Assembly (NCBI RefSeq): GCF_002795245.1
Contig: NZ_PGVG01000011.1
Span: 154,202-218,201 of the forward strand
Source of the DNA: Bradyrhizobium forestalis
GTDB lineage: Bacteria > Pseudomonadota > Alphaproteobacteria > Rhizobiales > Xanthobacteraceae
DNA length: 64,000 bases
Direction of reading: 5' to 3'
The translations under genes were made by a program, and so were the position numbers. The notes below the pieces were generated by a model. That model worked only from the letters and a program-made list of their open reading frames with translations, did not search any database and was not told the DNA's origin. Position 1 is the stretch's first letter; each line of letters starts with the position of its first letter. Positions 1-9,763 of this stretch are shown here, piece after piece.

Positions 1-411
1 GCGCCGATGTGGACCGGGATGCTCGAAGGCACGCTCGATGTCGCGATGGGAAGCTACACGGCAGCACAGTCGGTCCTGCAAAGCCAGCGTGGCACCGTCT
101 TCGCCGTGCATTCGAAGAAGGTCGATGCAATTCCGACCATCAAAACCCTCCCCGAGCAGGGCGCGACGTCAAAATTCTTCACCGTGAGCGGGTTCACCGG
201 CTGGGCCGTGCCGAAAGCGACGCCGCAGCCGGTGGTCGATCGCCTCGCCGAGCTCTGCGTCGCCGCCAACAACGATCCGAAGGTGAAGGAGGTTCTCGCG
301 ACCTTCGTGCTCGAGCCAGCGATCGGCTTCAAGGAGACCAACGCCCTGTATCAGCGCGAGCTGCCGATCTGGATCGAGAGCGCAAAGTCGCTCGGTCTCG
401 AACCGGCCTGA
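1..411 (+). CDS. Tripartite tricarboxylate transporter (Bug/TctC) receptor, 3' part
   Basis: The reading frame is open at the left edge, so only the last ~136 residues are present. They resemble the C-terminal lobe of Bug-family periplasmic receptors: a loop naming a target of change in the middle (TLPEQGATSKFF), a GFTGWAVPKATPQPVVDRL segment typical of the hinge, and a closing helix ending SAKSLGLEPA. Such receptors deliver carboxylates or other small anions to TctAB-type permeases, which would lie outside the window. The gene converges with the AraC gene at 473-1441 with a 61-bp gap. The ligand cannot be told from this fragment. Confidence 0.85.
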   Translation, partial: APMWTGMLEGTLDVAMGSYTAAQSVLQSQRGTVFAVHSKKVDAIPTIKTLPEQGATSKFFTVSGFTGWAVPKATPQPVVDRLAELCVAANNDPKVKEVLATFVLEPAIGFKETNALYQRELPIWIESAKSLGLEPA

Positions 412-472
412 GCTCCGCACGCCGGGCCAACTCAGGAGGATGGCCTCGCCAACTTCCTTCTGAAAACCAAGC

Positions 473-1441
473 CTAATGCTCGCCCGAGCTTGCCGTGGCC
501 TGCTGTGCCTTGTGGATCGAGGACGGCACCACGCCGAAATATTTCCGGAACACCCGGCTGAAATGCGATGAGCTGGAGAAGCCCCAGGAGAAAGCGACGT
601 CGGTGATGGTCTTGCCAGCGTGGGCCTCAAGCTCCTGGCGGCAGTTCTGCAACCGCGCCTGCCAGATGTAGTCGCTCACCGTGGTGCCGCGCTCCGAAAA
701 CAGCATGTGCAGATAGCGCTTGGAGCAGCCGAGCTCGGCCGAGATCTGGTCGATGCACAGATCCGGATCGCGCAAATGCTCACGGATGAAGAACTGCGCG
801 CGCACATACATCGCTTCAGGCCCGACACGATCGAACATCGTGTCGGCTTCGCGCAGCGGCAACAGCAACAGGTCGATCAGTGAATCGGCGACACCGACCG
901 CGCTGTTCGCCGACAGCTTTGCAGCCTCGTCGAAGGTAGCATGGACGAAATCGTGGGCGATCCGCCCGGTACCCGTCTTCGCGGTCAATTTGCAGGCAGG
1001 CATCCGCTGCGACGGGAATCCGCGGTCGCGCAGCAGCGCCTTCGGCACGATCACCACGTCGTGACGGGTAAAGGCGGGGCTGATGATCGAATGCGGGCAG
1101 GAGACGTCATAGGCGATGATGTCGCCGGGGTTGATTTCGATGTGACGGCCTTCCTGCTCGAAATACGACACGCCGTAGGTTTGGAAGTGGATTTTTATAT
1201 ACGGGTGCGCATTGGCCTTGGCGCGCGCAAGCGTGTGCGCGATGCGATGCTGGCTGACCTCGATCTGGCAGAGCTTCAGACGCGAGACCGTTGTGTAATC
1301 GATGCGACCTTCGAGCGAGGACGCCTCCAGCGGATCGACGTCGAAATACCCGCACAGGCTCGTCAGCCCGTCGATCCAACTCTGGATCTGCCGCTTCGGC
1401 GTCATTCCGGTCGTCGAGAGCGTGTGAATGGTGTCGGACAT
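473..1441 (-). CDS. AraC-family transcriptional regulator
   Basis: The protein is 322 residues from the ATG at 1441; a TTG at 1486 would add 15 residues and is less likely. The N-terminal two thirds look like the AraC-binding-like sensor domain of FeaR/NphR-type regulators. The last ~100 residues form the two helix-turn-helix units of the family, including the stretch ITDVAFSWGFSSSSHFSRVF, a close match to the second HTH signature. It is divergent from the xoxF operon with ~510 bp between, so it could control that operon, or the Bug transporter whose tail lies at 1-411. No inducer can be inferred. Confidence 0.88.
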   Translation of the reverse strand: MSDTIHTLSTTGMTPKRQIQSWIDGLTSLCGYFDVDPLEASSLEGRIDYTTVSRLKLCQIEVSQHRIAHTLARAKANAHPYIKIHFQTYGVSYFEQEGRHIEINPGDIIAYDVSCPHSIISPAFTRHDVVIVPKALLRDRGFPSQRMPACKLTAKTGTGRIAHDFVHATFDEAAKLSANSAVGVADSLIDLLLLPLREADTMFDRVGPEAMYVRAQFFIREHLRDPDLCIDQISAELGCSKRYLHMLFSERGTTVSDYIWQARLQNCRQELEAHAGKTITDVAFSWGFSSSSHFSRVFRKYFGVVPSSIHKAQQATASSGEH

Positions 1442-1955
1442 TAATCCAGCCACTGATTTGATCCGGAGATTCGGCGCGAATCGCAACCAGCGCTGCCGGA
1501 GCCCTCAGCCGTGATTGCGTGACGTTTACCTCGAATTTGAGCGGTCTCTTGCAACGAGCGCCATCGTTCCATTGCCACTCTTGAAACTTAATCCTCCGCC
1601 TTAGTTGCAGCGCCGTCAAGGGGAACCTGAGCGTAGAAGGCGGCCTCAAAGGCGCACCGAAGCCGCTGAATTCGCTACTGCAAAATCAAAATCTTTGCCT
1701 CCGTGCGCTGTCGAGCAAACCGGCTTCTCTCTTGGGCAAGTTTCCCGATGGCGAAGTCGTTAGGGATTGCGGCAGGAACAACAAGAACGGGCCGCTCCCG
1801 CACGTGGACCCGTGGCTCTCATCAGGAGGAGGAAACAGCACAGCATCGTTTCTGGTCCCAATCGTGACCGCCCTGCACGAGCAGACGCCGGACGAGAAGC
1901 CCGGCGATTGAGCAATGCTTCGGAAACAATAAACGAGACCAACGGAGGAATAACT
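1442..1955. other. Divergent intergenic region, AraC gene / xoxF
   Basis: About 510 bp separate the AraC start from the xoxF start. Open frames here lack a plausible start, ribosome site or recognisable domain. The region must hold the xoxF promoter. The only clear signal is the ribosome site GGAGGA at 1944-1949, seven bases before the xoxF ATG. I found no convincing operator. Confidence 0.5.
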
Positions 1956-3761
1956 ATGCGCAAGGTGCTACTGGCGACCTATCTCGGCTCCGCGGCGGCT
2001 CTCGCCGTCGGCAGCGCTTCAGCTAATGACGAGCTGATCAAGATGTCGCAGAACCCGAAGGACTGGGTGATGCCGGCGGGTGACTATGCCAACACCCGCT
2101 ATTCCAAGCTGAACCAGATCAACGCTCAGAACGTCGGCAAGCTCCAGGTCGCCTGGACCTTCTCGACCGGCGTGCTGCGCGGCCATGAAGGCGGCCCGCT
2201 GATCATCGGCAACGTCATGTACGTCCACACGCCGTTCCCGAACAAGGTCTATGCTCTTGACCTTTCCAACGAGAACAAGATCATCTGGAAGTACGAGCCC
2301 AAGCAGGATCCGAACGTCATCCCGGTGATGTGCTGCGACACGGTCAACCGCGGCCTGTCCTACGGTGACGGCAAGATCATCCTGCATCAGGCTGACACCA
2401 CCCTCGTCGCGCTCGACGCCAAGACCGGCCAGGTGGCCTGGTCGGCGACCAACGGCAATCCTGCGAAGGGCGAGACCGGAACGTCGGCCGCGCTGGTCGT
2501 CAAGGACAAGGTCCTGGTCGGCATCTCGGGCGGCGAGTTCGGCGTGCAGTGTCACGTCACCGCTTACGATCTCAAGAGCGGCAAGCAGGTCTGGCGCGCC
2601 TTCTCCGAAGGCCCGGATGACCAGATCAAGTTGGATCCGGTCAAGACGACGGCGCTCGGCAAGCCGGTCGGAGCCGACTCCTCGCTGAAGACCTGGCAAG
2701 GCGATCAGTGGAAGATCGGCGGCGGCTGCACCTGGGGCTGGATGTCCTTCGATCCCGCTCTGAACATGGTGTACTACGGATCGGGCAACCCCTCGACCTG
2801 GAATCCGAAGCAGCGTCCCGGCGACAACAAATGGTCGATGACCATTTTCGCGCGCGACGCGGACACCGGCATGGCCAAGTGGGTCTATCAGATGACGCCC
2901 CACGACGAGTGGGACTATGACGGCGTGAACGAGATGATCCTCACGGATCAGCAGATCAACGGCCAGCCGCGCAAGCTCCTGACCCATTTCGACCGCAACG
3001 GCCTCGCCTACACCATGGACCGCGAGAACGGTGAGCTGCTGGTCGCCGAGAAATATGATCCGAAGGTGAACTGGACCTCCGGCGTCGACATGAACAAGAG
3101 CTCGCCGACCTATGGCCGTCCGAAGGTGCTCGACGCAGCTTCGACGGACAAGGCGGGCGAGGACCACAACGTGAAGGGCATCTGCCCGGCCGCGCTCGGC
3201 ACCAAGGACGAGCAGCCGGCAGCCTACTCGCCGGACACGCAGCTGTTCTACGTTCCGACCAACCACGTCTGCATGGACTACGAACCGTTCAAGGTGAGCT
3301 ACACCGCGGGCCAGCCCTATGTGGGTGCGACGCTCTCGATGTATCCGCCGCAGGGTGAAAGCCACATGGGCAACTTCATCGCCTGGGACGGCAAGACCGG
3401 CAAGATCGTCTGGTCGAACAAGGAGCAGTTCTCGGTCTGGTCGGGTGCGCTCGCAACCGCCGGCGGCGTGGTGTTCTACGGCACGCTCGAAGGCTACCTG
3501 AAGGCGGTCGATGCCAAGTCCGGCAAGGAGCTCTACAAGTTCAAGACTCCCTCCGGCATCATCGGCAACGTCACGACCTATGAGAACAACGGCAAGCAGT
3601 ACGTTGCCGTGCTCTCCGGCGTGGGTGGCTGGGCCGGCATCGGTCTGGCGGCAGGTCTGACCGATCCGACCGCCGGTCTCGGCGCCGTCGGCGGCTACGC
3701 CGCCCTCAGCAACTACACGGCGCTCGGCGGCACGCTGACCGTGTTCTCGCTGCCGAACTAG
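1956..3761 (+). CDS. xoxF: Lanthanide-dependent methanol dehydrogenase XoxF
   Basis: Periplasmic PQQ enzyme oxidising methanol to formaldehyde and passing electrons to a c-type cytochrome. The ATG at 1956 follows a GGAGGA site; in-frame upstream codons from 1767 are rejected. The 601-residue product, the usual XoxF length, opens with a signal peptide (cleavage likely after SASA). Vicinal cysteines 126-127 (MCCDTVNRG) form the ring disulfide above PQQ. The active-site segment [11 protein letters not shown] carries Asp320 and, two residues on, Asp322. This second Asp is the mark of lanthanide-binding XoxF; calcium MxaF enzymes have Ala there. Several tryptophan-docking propeller repeats are visible. 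It is first in an operon with cytochrome, formaldehyde dehydrogenase and gfa genes. I saw no xoxJ in the window. Confidence 0.96.
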   Translation: MRKVLLATYLGSAAALAVGSASANDELIKMSQNPKDWVMPAGDYANTRYSKLNQINAQNVGKLQVAWTFSTGVLRGHEGGPLIIGNVMYVHTPFPNKVYALDLSNENKIIWKYEPKQDPNVIPVMCCDTVNRGLSYGDGKIILHQADTTLVALDAKTGQVAWSATNGNPAKGETGTSAALVVKDKVLVGISGGEFGVQCHVTAYDLKSGKQVWRAFSEGPDDQIKLDPVKTTALGKPVGADSSLKTWQGDQWKIGGGCTWGWMSFDPALNMVYYGSGNPSTWNPKQRPGDNKWSMTIFARDADTGMAKWVYQMTPHDEWDYDGVNEMILTDQQINGQPRKLLTHFDRNGLAYTMDRENGELLVAEKYDPKVNWTSGVDMNKSSPTYGRPKVLDAASTDKAGEDHNVKGICPAALGTKDEQPAAYSPDTQLFYVPTNHVCMDYEPFKVSYTAGQPYVGATLSMYPPQGESHMGNFIAWDGKTGKIVWSNKEQFSVWSGALATAGGVVFYGTLEGYLKAVDAKSGKELYKFKTPSGIIGNVTTYENNGKQYVAVLSGVGGWAGIGLAAGLTDPTAGLGAVGGYAALSNYTALGGTLTVFSLPN

Positions 3762-3777
3762 GCCCATCAGCATCGCT

Positions 3778-3806
3778 CCGGCGCGTGGATCAACTCCACG
3801 CGCCGG
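3778..3806 (+). repeat. Intercistronic hairpin between xoxF and xoxG
   Basis: A perfect 12-bp stem (3778-3789 with 3795-3806) and a 5-base loop start 16 bases after the xoxF stop. No T-run follows, so it is not a standard terminator. Such hairpins often protect the 3' end of an abundant upstream message, which fits a need for more XoxF than cytochrome. The stem also contains the GTG at 3785, which argues against that codon as the start of the next gene. Confidence 0.7.
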
Positions 3807-3841
3807 CTCGTCTCCACCGAACGCCTGCGAGGAAGAATCTC

Positions 3842-4363
3842 TTGCGTAAAATCTGCTCAGTCATTGCTGTGATGATCTTCGTTGCGTCCGGAGGAGTTGC
3901 GGTCGCGGACGGTCCAGGTGACCCGACGGCCGTGAAGAAGGAAGACGACGGAAAGTGGCTCGATAAGGAGGGAAATCCCACCTACAAGATTTCGGCCGAC
4001 GGAACCGTGGACTGGTTCACCTATTCCGGATACCGCCGCTATCACTCAGACTGCCACGTCTGCCATGGCCCCGACGGCATGGGCTCCACCTACGCACCGG
4101 CGCTGAAGGATTCCGTCAAGTCGATGAGCTATGGCGACTTTATCGGCGTGATCGCCTCCGGTCGCAAGAACATCTCGACTGCGCAGGAGAACGTCATGCC
4201 GGCCTTCGGCGACAATCCGAACGTCGCCTGCTACATGGACGATCTGTACGTCTATCTGCGCGCCCGCTCCACCGAAGCGTGGGGCCGGCAGCGTCCCTCC
4301 AAGAAGGAGGAGAAACCGGAGGCCTACACCAAGGCGGAAGACGCCTGCATGGGTAAGAAATGA
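3842..4363 (+). CDS. xoxG: c-type cytochrome XoxG, electron acceptor of XoxF
   Basis: Small periplasmic cytochrome that should take electrons from XoxF. I place the start at the TTG at 3842, six bases after a GGAAG site and giving a clean signal peptide ([22 protein letters not shown]); the upstream GTG at 3785 sits inside a hairpin. The 173-residue product has one haem motif CHVCH (Cys71, Cys74, His75) and a likely axial Met119 in NVMPAF. Its Lys/Glu-rich tail ends with a lone cysteine. It lies between xoxF and the formaldehyde dehydrogenase gene, matching the Bradyrhizobium order as I remember it. The gene symbol is assigned from position and haem type. Confidence 0.88.
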   Translation: MRKICSVIAVMIFVASGGVAVADGPGDPTAVKKEDDGKWLDKEGNPTYKISADGTVDWFTYSGYRRYHSDCHVCHGPDGMGSTYAPALKDSVKSMSYGDFIGVIASGRKNISTAQENVMPAFGDNPNVACYMDDLYVYLRARSTEAWGRQRPSKKEEKPEAYTKAEDACMGKK

Positions 4364-4424
4364 ACGCTACGAGGACTGCCGAAACTGCCTCTTGGCACCC
4401 TACGAGAATCTGAGGAGTTTTACG

Positions 4425-5534
4425 ATGAAGACACGTGCCGCCGTTGCTTTCGAAGCCAAGAAGCCGCTCGAGATCGTCGAGGTCGATCTGGAAGGCCCGA
4501 AGGCCGGCGAAGTCCTGGTCGAGATCAAGGCGACGGGCATCTGCCATACCGACGCCTACACGCTCGACGGCTTCGACAGCGAGGGAATTTTCCCATCGAT
4601 CCTGGGACATGAGGGAGCGGGCATCATCCGCGAGATCGGCCCGGGCGTGACCTCGGTGAAGCCGGGCGATCACGTCATCCCGCTTTACACGCCGGAATGC
4701 CGGCAGTGCAAAAGCTGCCTCAGTCAGAAGACCAATCTCTGCACCGCGATCCGCGCGACGCAGGGCAAGGGCGTGATGCCTGACGGCACCAGCCGCTTCT
4801 CCTACAAGGGCAAGCCGATCTACCACTACATGGGCTGCTCGACCTTCTCGAACTTCACCGTGCTGCCGGAGATCGCGGTGGCCAAGATCCGTGAAGACGC
4901 ACCGTTCGACAAGAGCTGCTACATCGGCTGCGGTGTCACCACCGGCGTCGGTGCCGTCGTCAACACCGCCAAGGTCGAGCCGGGCGCCAACGTGGTCGTG
5001 TTCGGCCTCGGCGGCATTGGCCTCAACGTCATCCAGGGCGCCAAGATGGCCGGCGCCGACAAGATCATCGGCGTCGACATCAACGACTCCAAGGAAGATT
5101 GGGGCCGCCGGTTCGGTATGACCCACTTCGTCAACCCGAAGAAGGTCACCGGTGACATCGTCCAACACCTGGTCGGCCTCACCGACGGCGGCGCCGACTA
5201 CACCTTCGACTGCACCGGCAACACCACCGTGATGCGCCAGGCGCTGGAAGCCTGCCATCGCGGCTGGGGCACCTCGATCATCATCGGCGTCGCCGAGGCC
5301 GGCAAGGAGATCGCCACTCGCCCGTTCCAGCTCGTCACCGGGCGCAACTGGCGCGGCACTGCCTTCGGCGGCGCGCGCGGGCGCACCGACGTGCCAAAGA
5401 TCGTCGACTGGTACATGAACGGAAAGATCCAGATCGACCCGATGATCACCCACGTGCTCAAGCTCGAAGAGATCAACAAGGGCTTTGACCTCATGCACGA
5501 GGGCAAATCCATCCGTTCAGTCGTCGTCTACTAG
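4425..5534 (+). CDS. flhA: S-(hydroxymethyl)glutathione dehydrogenase (class III ADH)
   Basis: Zinc- and NAD-dependent oxidation of S-hydroxymethylglutathione, the adduct of formaldehyde and glutathione. The ATG at 4425 follows GAGGAG; the product is 369 residues, standard for class III alcohol dehydrogenases. Catalytic zinc ligands include Cys40 (TGICHTD) and His62 (GHEGAG). Structural zinc cysteines are 92, 95, 98 and 106. The nucleotide fold shows [14 protein letters not shown], followed by the acidic GVDIN. Third in the xoxF operon, it clears the formaldehyde made by XoxF. The symbol flhA is the one used in methylotrophs; adhC or frmA are equivalents. Confidence 0.95.
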   Translation: MKTRAAVAFEAKKPLEIVEVDLEGPKAGEVLVEIKATGICHTDAYTLDGFDSEGIFPSILGHEGAGIIREIGPGVTSVKPGDHVIPLYTPECRQCKSCLSQKTNLCTAIRATQGKGVMPDGTSRFSYKGKPIYHYMGCSTFSNFTVLPEIAVAKIREDAPFDKSCYIGCGVTTGVGAVVNTAKVEPGANVVVFGLGGIGLNVIQGAKMAGADKIIGVDINDSKEDWGRRFGMTHFVNPKKVTGDIVQHLVGLTDGGADYTFDCTGNTTVMRQALEACHRGWGTSIIIGVAEAGKEIATRPFQLVTGRNWRGTAFGGARGRTDVPKIVDWYMNGKIQIDPMITHVLKLEEINKGFDLMHEGKSIRSVVVY

Positions 5535-5566
5535 CTCGCAGCCATCACACCAAGGAGGATCGACCC

Positions 5567-6130
5567 ATGACTGTTGCACTCCATCCCTCGATCGACAACG
5601 GCGTCAAACAAGGCAGCGGCAGCTTTGCCGGCGGAACGCTGGTCTGCAAATGCAAGGACCACCCGGTCAAGGTCGGCATCAAGGGCGACGTCGCGCACAA
5701 TCACGCCTGTGGCTGCACCAAGTGCTGGAAGCCGCAGGGCGCGATCTTCTCCGTCGTCGCCGTGGTCCCGCGCCAGAACGTCACCGTGCTCGAGAACGGC
5801 GACAAGCTCCAGATCGTCGACCCCTCGGCGGTGATCCAGCGCCACGCCTGCAAGGCCTGCGGCACGCACATGTACGGCCGGATCGAGAACAAGAACCATC
5901 CGTTCTATGGCCTCGATTTCATCCATCCCGAATTGTTCCAGGAGCAGGGCTCGCAGGCGCCGCAATTCGCCGCCTTCGTGTCCTCGGTGATCGAATCGGG
6001 CGTGAAGCCCGAGCAGATGGCCGGCATCCGTTCGCGGCTCAAGGAGATCGGGCTCGAGCCGTATGACTGCCTGTCGCCGGCGCTGATGGACGCGATCGCG
6101 ACCCACGTGGCGAAAGCCAAAGCCGCCTAG
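5567..6130 (+). CDS. gfa: S-(hydroxymethyl)glutathione synthase (Gfa)
   Basis: Accelerates condensation of formaldehyde with glutathione, feeding the dehydrogenase encoded just upstream. It starts at ATG 5567 behind a strong AAGGAGGA site, 32 bp after flhA. The 187-residue product carries the zinc cysteines of the family: LVCKCK (Cys27, Cys29), ACGCTKC (Cys48, 50, 53) and HACKACG further on. It appears to be the last gene of the operon; a strong terminator follows at 6384-6423, with a second hairpin closer in. Confidence 0.95.
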   Translation: MTVALHPSIDNGVKQGSGSFAGGTLVCKCKDHPVKVGIKGDVAHNHACGCTKCWKPQGAIFSVVAVVPRQNVTVLENGDKLQIVDPSAVIQRHACKACGTHMYGRIENKNHPFYGLDFIHPELFQEQGSQAPQFAAFVSSVIESGVKPEQMAGIRSRLKEIGLEPYDCLSPALMDAIATHVAKAKAA

Positions 6131-6180
6131 GAGGGCCGCCTGAGCTGGCTGGGCCGCCGAGTCTTGGCCAGACCTTCTTC

Positions 6181-6212
6181 GGCTCGCTGGCGCCTCTCGA
6201 CGCCAGCGAGCC
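6181..6212 (+). repeat. Perfect 12-bp hairpin downstream of gfa
   Basis: 6181-6192 pairs perfectly with 6201-6212 across an 8-base loop, 50 bases after the gfa stop. No T-run follows on either strand. It may stabilise the 3' end of the xoxF operon message or act as a weak terminator. Confidence 0.65.
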
Positions 6213-6383
6213 GCACGGGTCCCCGTTCCGGGACCACCGCGGCGACGCCGCCGCTTCTGCACCACGCGCATGTGAGGGCCATCAGCTCCTCAGTCCTGGT
6301 CTCTGAATGACTGCGCAGGACCGTCCGCTTCCTGCTCGAAGCTCGCGGCGCTTGCGTTCTCCCTCCCTCGACTGAGGCATCCT

Positions 6384-6423
6384 GCTTCGTCCGCGCAGTC
6401 TTCCTGGCGGACGAAGCTTTTTT
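6384..6423 (+). terminator. Rho-independent terminator, plus strand
   Basis: A perfect 11-bp stem (6384-6394 with 6407-6417) with a 12-base loop is followed directly by six T residues (6418-6423). It lies about 250 bases after the gfa stop, so it ends either a long 3' untranslated tail or a separate short transcript. Confidence 0.85.
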
Positions 6424-6759
6424 CGTTGCCGCCCTGCCTGCGGACGCACGGCGCCGCGCCCTGCTTTTGACAAACCATCGATGCAATCTTTTCCCGGTGA
6501 GAACACTCGGCTGTGAACGCCGGGCCGGGGCGATCTCTGCTACGGTCGCCTCGTCACGATGCCGCGCGAAATACAATCAATTAAGAACAAAACGGGAGGT
6601 ATCGAGCACATCCAGACATCGCCATTGCCGTTCCTGCCTCCCTCCGGGATTTGCCCGCGCGGGACGACGGCGGGAGGTGGTGACATGACGCAAAAACCGT
6701 CGCCGACCGGCGTCGGCCGACTTTGAATTTGGCATGCTTATGAAGAGCGAGGGACGATC

Positions 6760-7212
6760 ATGATCAAGGTGAAGATCAACGGCCAGGAACAGAGCTGGGA
6801 CGGCGACCCGGATCTCCCGCTACTCTGGTTCCTCCGCGACGAGGCCGGGCTGACCGGCACCAAATACGGCTGCGGCCAGGCCCTGTGCGGCGCCTGCACC
6901 GTCATCGTCGACAAGGAAGCCGTGCGCGCCTGCATCACCTCGGTCAACGACGTCGCCGGCCGCGAGGTCACGACGATCGAGGGACTGCATCCGAACGGCG
7001 ATCACCCGGTGCAGAAGGCCTGGCGCCAAGTCAACGTGCCCCAATGCGGCTTCTGCCAGGCCGGCCAGATCATGCAGGCCGCAGCCCTCTTGATGGACAA
7101 CCCCAAACCCTCGCATGACCAGATCCGCGAGGCGATGTCCGGCAACATCTGCCGCTGCGGCTGCTACCAGCGCATCGAGAACGCCGTCCATCTCGCATCG
7201 ACGGGGGTGTGA
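6760..7212 (+). CDS. [2Fe-2S] subunit of a xanthine dehydrogenase-family enzyme (IorA-like)
   Basis: Electron-transfer subunit of a two-part molybdenum hydroxylase. The 150-residue product has the plant-type cluster motif CGxxxCGAC (Cys38, 43, 46) plus Cys58. The second cluster uses Cys96/Cys99 (QCGFC) and Cys131/Cys133 (CRCGC). A GAGGGA site precedes the ATG. The catalytic subunit begins one base after its stop, so they are surely co-translated. No FAD subunit is adjacent, which is typical of the isoquinoline 1-oxidoreductase/AldFGH type that passes electrons to a cytochrome. The substrate is unknown; being next to a C1/alcohol operon, an aldehyde is a fair guess. Confidence 0.92.
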   Translation: MIKVKINGQEQSWDGDPDLPLLWFLRDEAGLTGTKYGCGQALCGACTVIVDKEAVRACITSVNDVAGREVTTIEGLHPNGDHPVQKAWRQVNVPQCGFCQAGQIMQAAALLMDNPKPSHDQIREAMSGNICRCGCYQRIENAVHLASTGV

Positions 7213-7213
7213 C

Positions 7214-9526
7214 ATGAATTTCATCGACAATCCCCGCAGGCTGCGCGGCTTCGAAAAGCATATCAGGGTCGAGAAGGTCTCGCGCCGAAGCATCCTGAAG
7301 GGGCTCGGCATCACCGGTGGCTTCGTGCTCGCCGCCCCCGTGATGTCGCGTCAGGCGCTCGCCTATGAGACCGGTGCCGGCAAGATGCCGCACGGCGTCG
7401 TGGTCGATCCGCGCGTGTTCGTTTCGGTGGCCCCTGATGGCATCGTCACCATCGTCGGGCACCGTTCGGAGATGGGCACCGGCGTCCGCACCAGCCTGCC
7501 GCTGATCGTGGCCGAGGAGATGGAAGCCGATTGGTCCAGGGTCAAGGTGCAGCAGGCCCATGGCGACGAGGTCAAGTTCGGCAACCAGGACACCGACGGG
7601 TCGCGCAGCACACGCCACTATTTGATCCCAATGCGCCAGATCGGCGCCTCGGCCCGCACCATGCTGGAGCAGGCCGCGGCGAAGCGCTGGGGCGTAGCAG
7701 CGACCGAGGTCAAGGCGGTCAACCACGAGGTCGTCCACAGCGCCAGCGGCCGCAAGCTGGGCTTCGGCGAGCTCGCTGGCGATGCCGCCAAGGAATCGGT
7801 GCCGAGCGTCGAAGGCCTCAAGCTGAAGGATCCCAAGGACTTCCGATATCTCGGCAAGGGACAGGTCGGCATCGTCGATCTTCACGACATCACCACCGGC
7901 AAGGCGCGTTACGGCGCCGATGTCCGCCTTCCCGGCATGAAATATGCTGTGATCGCGCGCCCGCCGGTGACCGGCGGCAAGCTGGTCAAGTTCGAGCCGG
8001 AGGAGGCGCTGAAAGTCCCCGGCGTCGAAAAAGTGATGCAGGTTCAAGGCTGGCCTTGGCCTTCAAAATTCCAGCCGCTCGGCGGGGTCGCCGTGATCGC
8101 GCGCAACACCGGCGCGGCGATCAAGGGCCGCGACGCCTTGAAGCTGGTGTGGGACGACGGGCCGAACGGCAAATACGACTCCGTCGCCTACCGCAAGGAG
8201 CTCGAAGAGGCCTCGCGCAAGTCTGGCCTCGTGCTGCGCAAGGAGGGCGATGCGGACGCCGCCCTCAAAGGCGCCGACAAGGTGATCGTCGGCGAGTACT
8301 ACATCCCGCATCTCGCCCATGTCAGCATGGAGCCGCCAGTCGCGGTCGCCGACGTCAAGGGCGACAAGGCGGAGATCTGGGCGCCGGTGCAGAGCCCCGG
8401 CGGCACCCGCGAGGACGTCGCCAAGACGCTCGGTATTCCCGAACAGAACGTCACGGTCAACGTGACGCTGCTCGGCGGCGGTTTCGGCCGCAAGTCGAAA
8501 TGCGACTTTGCGCTCGAAGCCGCGCTGCTGTCCAAGGAGCTCGGTGCGCCGGTCAAGGTGCAGTGGACGCGCGAGGACGACATCCATAACGGCTTCCTGC
8601 ACACCGTCTCGGTCGAGCGGATCGAGGCCGGACTCGACAAGAGCGGCAAGGTGATCGCCTGGCGCCACCGCAGCGTGGCTCCCAGCATCGCCTCGACCTT
8701 TGCCGCCGGCACCGTGCATCAGGCGCCGTTCGAGATCGGCATGGGTCTCGTCGATATGCCCTTCGAGATCGCAAACATCTCCTGTGAAAATCCGGAAGCA
8801 GCCGCGCATACCCGCATCGGCTGGTTCCGCTCGGTCTCGAATATCCCGCGCGCCTTCGCAGTCCAGTCGATGGTAGGCGAGATCGCGCAGGCGACCGGCC
8901 GCGACCAGAAAGACATGCTGCTCGAGCTGATCGGCTCGCCTCGCATCGTCAAGCCCAACGTGAAGGACCTCTGGAACTACGGTGAGCCCCAGGACAGCTA
9001 CCCGATCGATACCGCACGCCTGCGCAAGGTGGTCGAACTGGTCGCCGAGAAGGGCGAATGGGGGCGAAAGGTGCCGAAGGGCCACGGCCTCGGCATCGCC
9101 GTGCACCGCAGCTTCGTCAGCTACATCGCAACCATCGTCGAGGTCGCCGTCGACGACAAGGGCAAGCTGTCGGTGCCGCGGGTCGACACCGCCATCGACT
9201 GCGGCACCTATGTCAACCCCGAGCGCATCGCCTCGCAGATCGAGGGCGCGGCAATCATGGGGCTGAGCCTCGCCAAATACGGCGAGATCACCTTCAAGGA
9301 CGGCAAGGTGCAGCAGAAGAATTTTGACGACTTCCAGGTCGTCAGGATGGATGATTCTCCTGTGGTGACCAACGTCTACATCGTGCCGCCCGGACCCGAC
9401 ACGCCGCCGAGTGGCGTCGGCGAGCCCGGCGTTCCCCCGTTCGCACCGGCCCTGATCAACGCGATCTTCGCGGCGACGGGAAAACGCATCCGCTCGCTTC
9501 CGATCGGCAAGCAGTTGGAGGCATAA
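7214..9526 (+). CDS. Molybdopterin-binding subunit, aldehyde/isoquinoline oxidoreductase type (IorB-like)
   Basis: Catalytic subunit of the molybdenum hydroxylase. The ATG at 7214 is used; the frame is open further upstream only by overlap with the previous gene. The 770-residue product begins with a twin-arginine signal ([15 protein letters not shown]) ending near ALAYE, so the folded heterodimer is probably exported with the Fe-S subunit as a hitchhiker. It has the GGGFGRK loop near residue 420, two molybdopterin-binding halves, and [18 protein letters not shown] near the end, with the Glu that acts as base in this family. It differs from CoxL-type enzymes and resembles IorB and AldH. Substrate not identifiable. 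Confidence 0.92.
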   Translation: MNFIDNPRRLRGFEKHIRVEKVSRRSILKGLGITGGFVLAAPVMSRQALAYETGAGKMPHGVVVDPRVFVSVAPDGIVTIVGHRSEMGTGVRTSLPLIVAEEMEADWSRVKVQQAHGDEVKFGNQDTDGSRSTRHYLIPMRQIGASARTMLEQAAAKRWGVAATEVKAVNHEVVHSASGRKLGFGELAGDAAKESVPSVEGLKLKDPKDFRYLGKGQVGIVDLHDITTGKARYGADVRLPGMKYAVIARPPVTGGKLVKFEPEEALKVPGVEKVMQVQGWPWPSKFQPLGGVAVIARNTGAAIKGRDALKLVWDDGPNGKYDSVAYRKELEEASRKSGLVLRKEGDADAALKGADKVIVGEYYIPHLAHVSMEPPVAVADVKGDKAEIWAPVQSPGGTREDVAKTLGIPEQNVTVNVTLLGGGFGRKSKCDFALEAALLSKELGAPVKVQWTREDDIHNGFLHTVSVERIEAGLDKSGKVIAWRHRSVAPSIASTFAAGTVHQAPFEIGMGLVDMPFEIANISCENPEAAAHTRIGWFRSVSNIPRAFAVQSMVGEIAQATGRDQKDMLLELIGSPRIVKPNVKDLWNYGEPQDSYPIDTARLRKVVELVAEKGEWGRKVPKGHGLGIAVHRSFVSYIATIVEVAVDDKGKLSVPRVDTAIDCGTYVNPERIASQIEGAAIMGLSLAKYGEITFKDGKVQQKNFDDFQVVRMDDSPVVTNVYIVPPGPDTPPSGVGEPGVPPFAPALINAIFAATGKRIRSLPIGKQLEA

Positions 9527-9582
9527 GCCGCGGAACACAAGCGGTCTCGCGCCGTTTGCATCGATCTGACAGGAGCAGATCG

Positions 9583-9720
9583 ATGACCAACATCTCAAAG
9601 GCGCTCGCAGCCTCGTTGCTGTCGAGCGCCTTTCTTTTGACCATCACCGGTGCGTTCGCCCAGAGCAACACAATCCCAGCGCACACCAAAATGCGGCGGA
9701 CGTTGCCGTCCGCCGCATTC
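9583..9720 (+). pseudogene. Truncated secreted-protein ORF after the molybdenum hydroxylase
   Basis: An ATG at 9583 lies 7 bases after an AGGAG site and 56 bases after the preceding stop. It encodes a convincing signal peptide ([20 protein letters not shown], then ITGAFA-Q), but the frame then loses protein character and runs into the terminator of the convergent gene. The open frame continues to 9936 without recognisable content. Enzymes of the IorAB/AldFGH type usually have a cytochrome c gene here, so this may be the stump of such a third subunit. A genuine tiny secreted peptide is the alternative. Confidence 0.4.
9686..9719 (-). terminator. Terminator of the PQQ dehydrogenase gene
   Basis: A perfect 13-bp stem (9690-9702 with 9707-9719) has a 4-base loop. 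Read on the minus strand, the stem ends in ATT followed by TTGG, giving four consecutive T. It is about 45 bases downstream of the minus-strand PQQ dehydrogenase stop. Confidence 0.8.
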
Positions 9721-9763
9721 GCCACCCCCCGGCTGCTCCGCTTCTTTCGATCCGCCCGCGGAG

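Larger units (their letters stand above)
6131..6759. other. Gene-free interval after gfa
   Basis: About 630 bp with no coding frame I can support. A minus-strand open frame of ~149 codons is rich in Arg, Ala and Ser and crosses both hairpins, as expected of a chance frame in GC-rich DNA. The interval holds a 12-bp stem at 6181-6212, a textbook terminator at 6384-6423, and the promoter and ribosome site (GAGGGA, before 6760) of the next operon. A small RNA ending at the terminator is possible. Confidence 0.5.

Noticed and set aside
2019..3773. Long minus-strand open frame opposite xoxF (584 codons)
   Set aside because: Mirror of a strongly biased GC-rich gene; composition is Arg/Val/Asp/His-rich without domains, and xoxF is certain.
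6127..6576. Minus-strand ORF of 149 codons after gfa
   Set aside because: Crosses two hairpins including a plus-strand terminator; Arg/Ala/Ser-rich chance frame without ribosome site or family.
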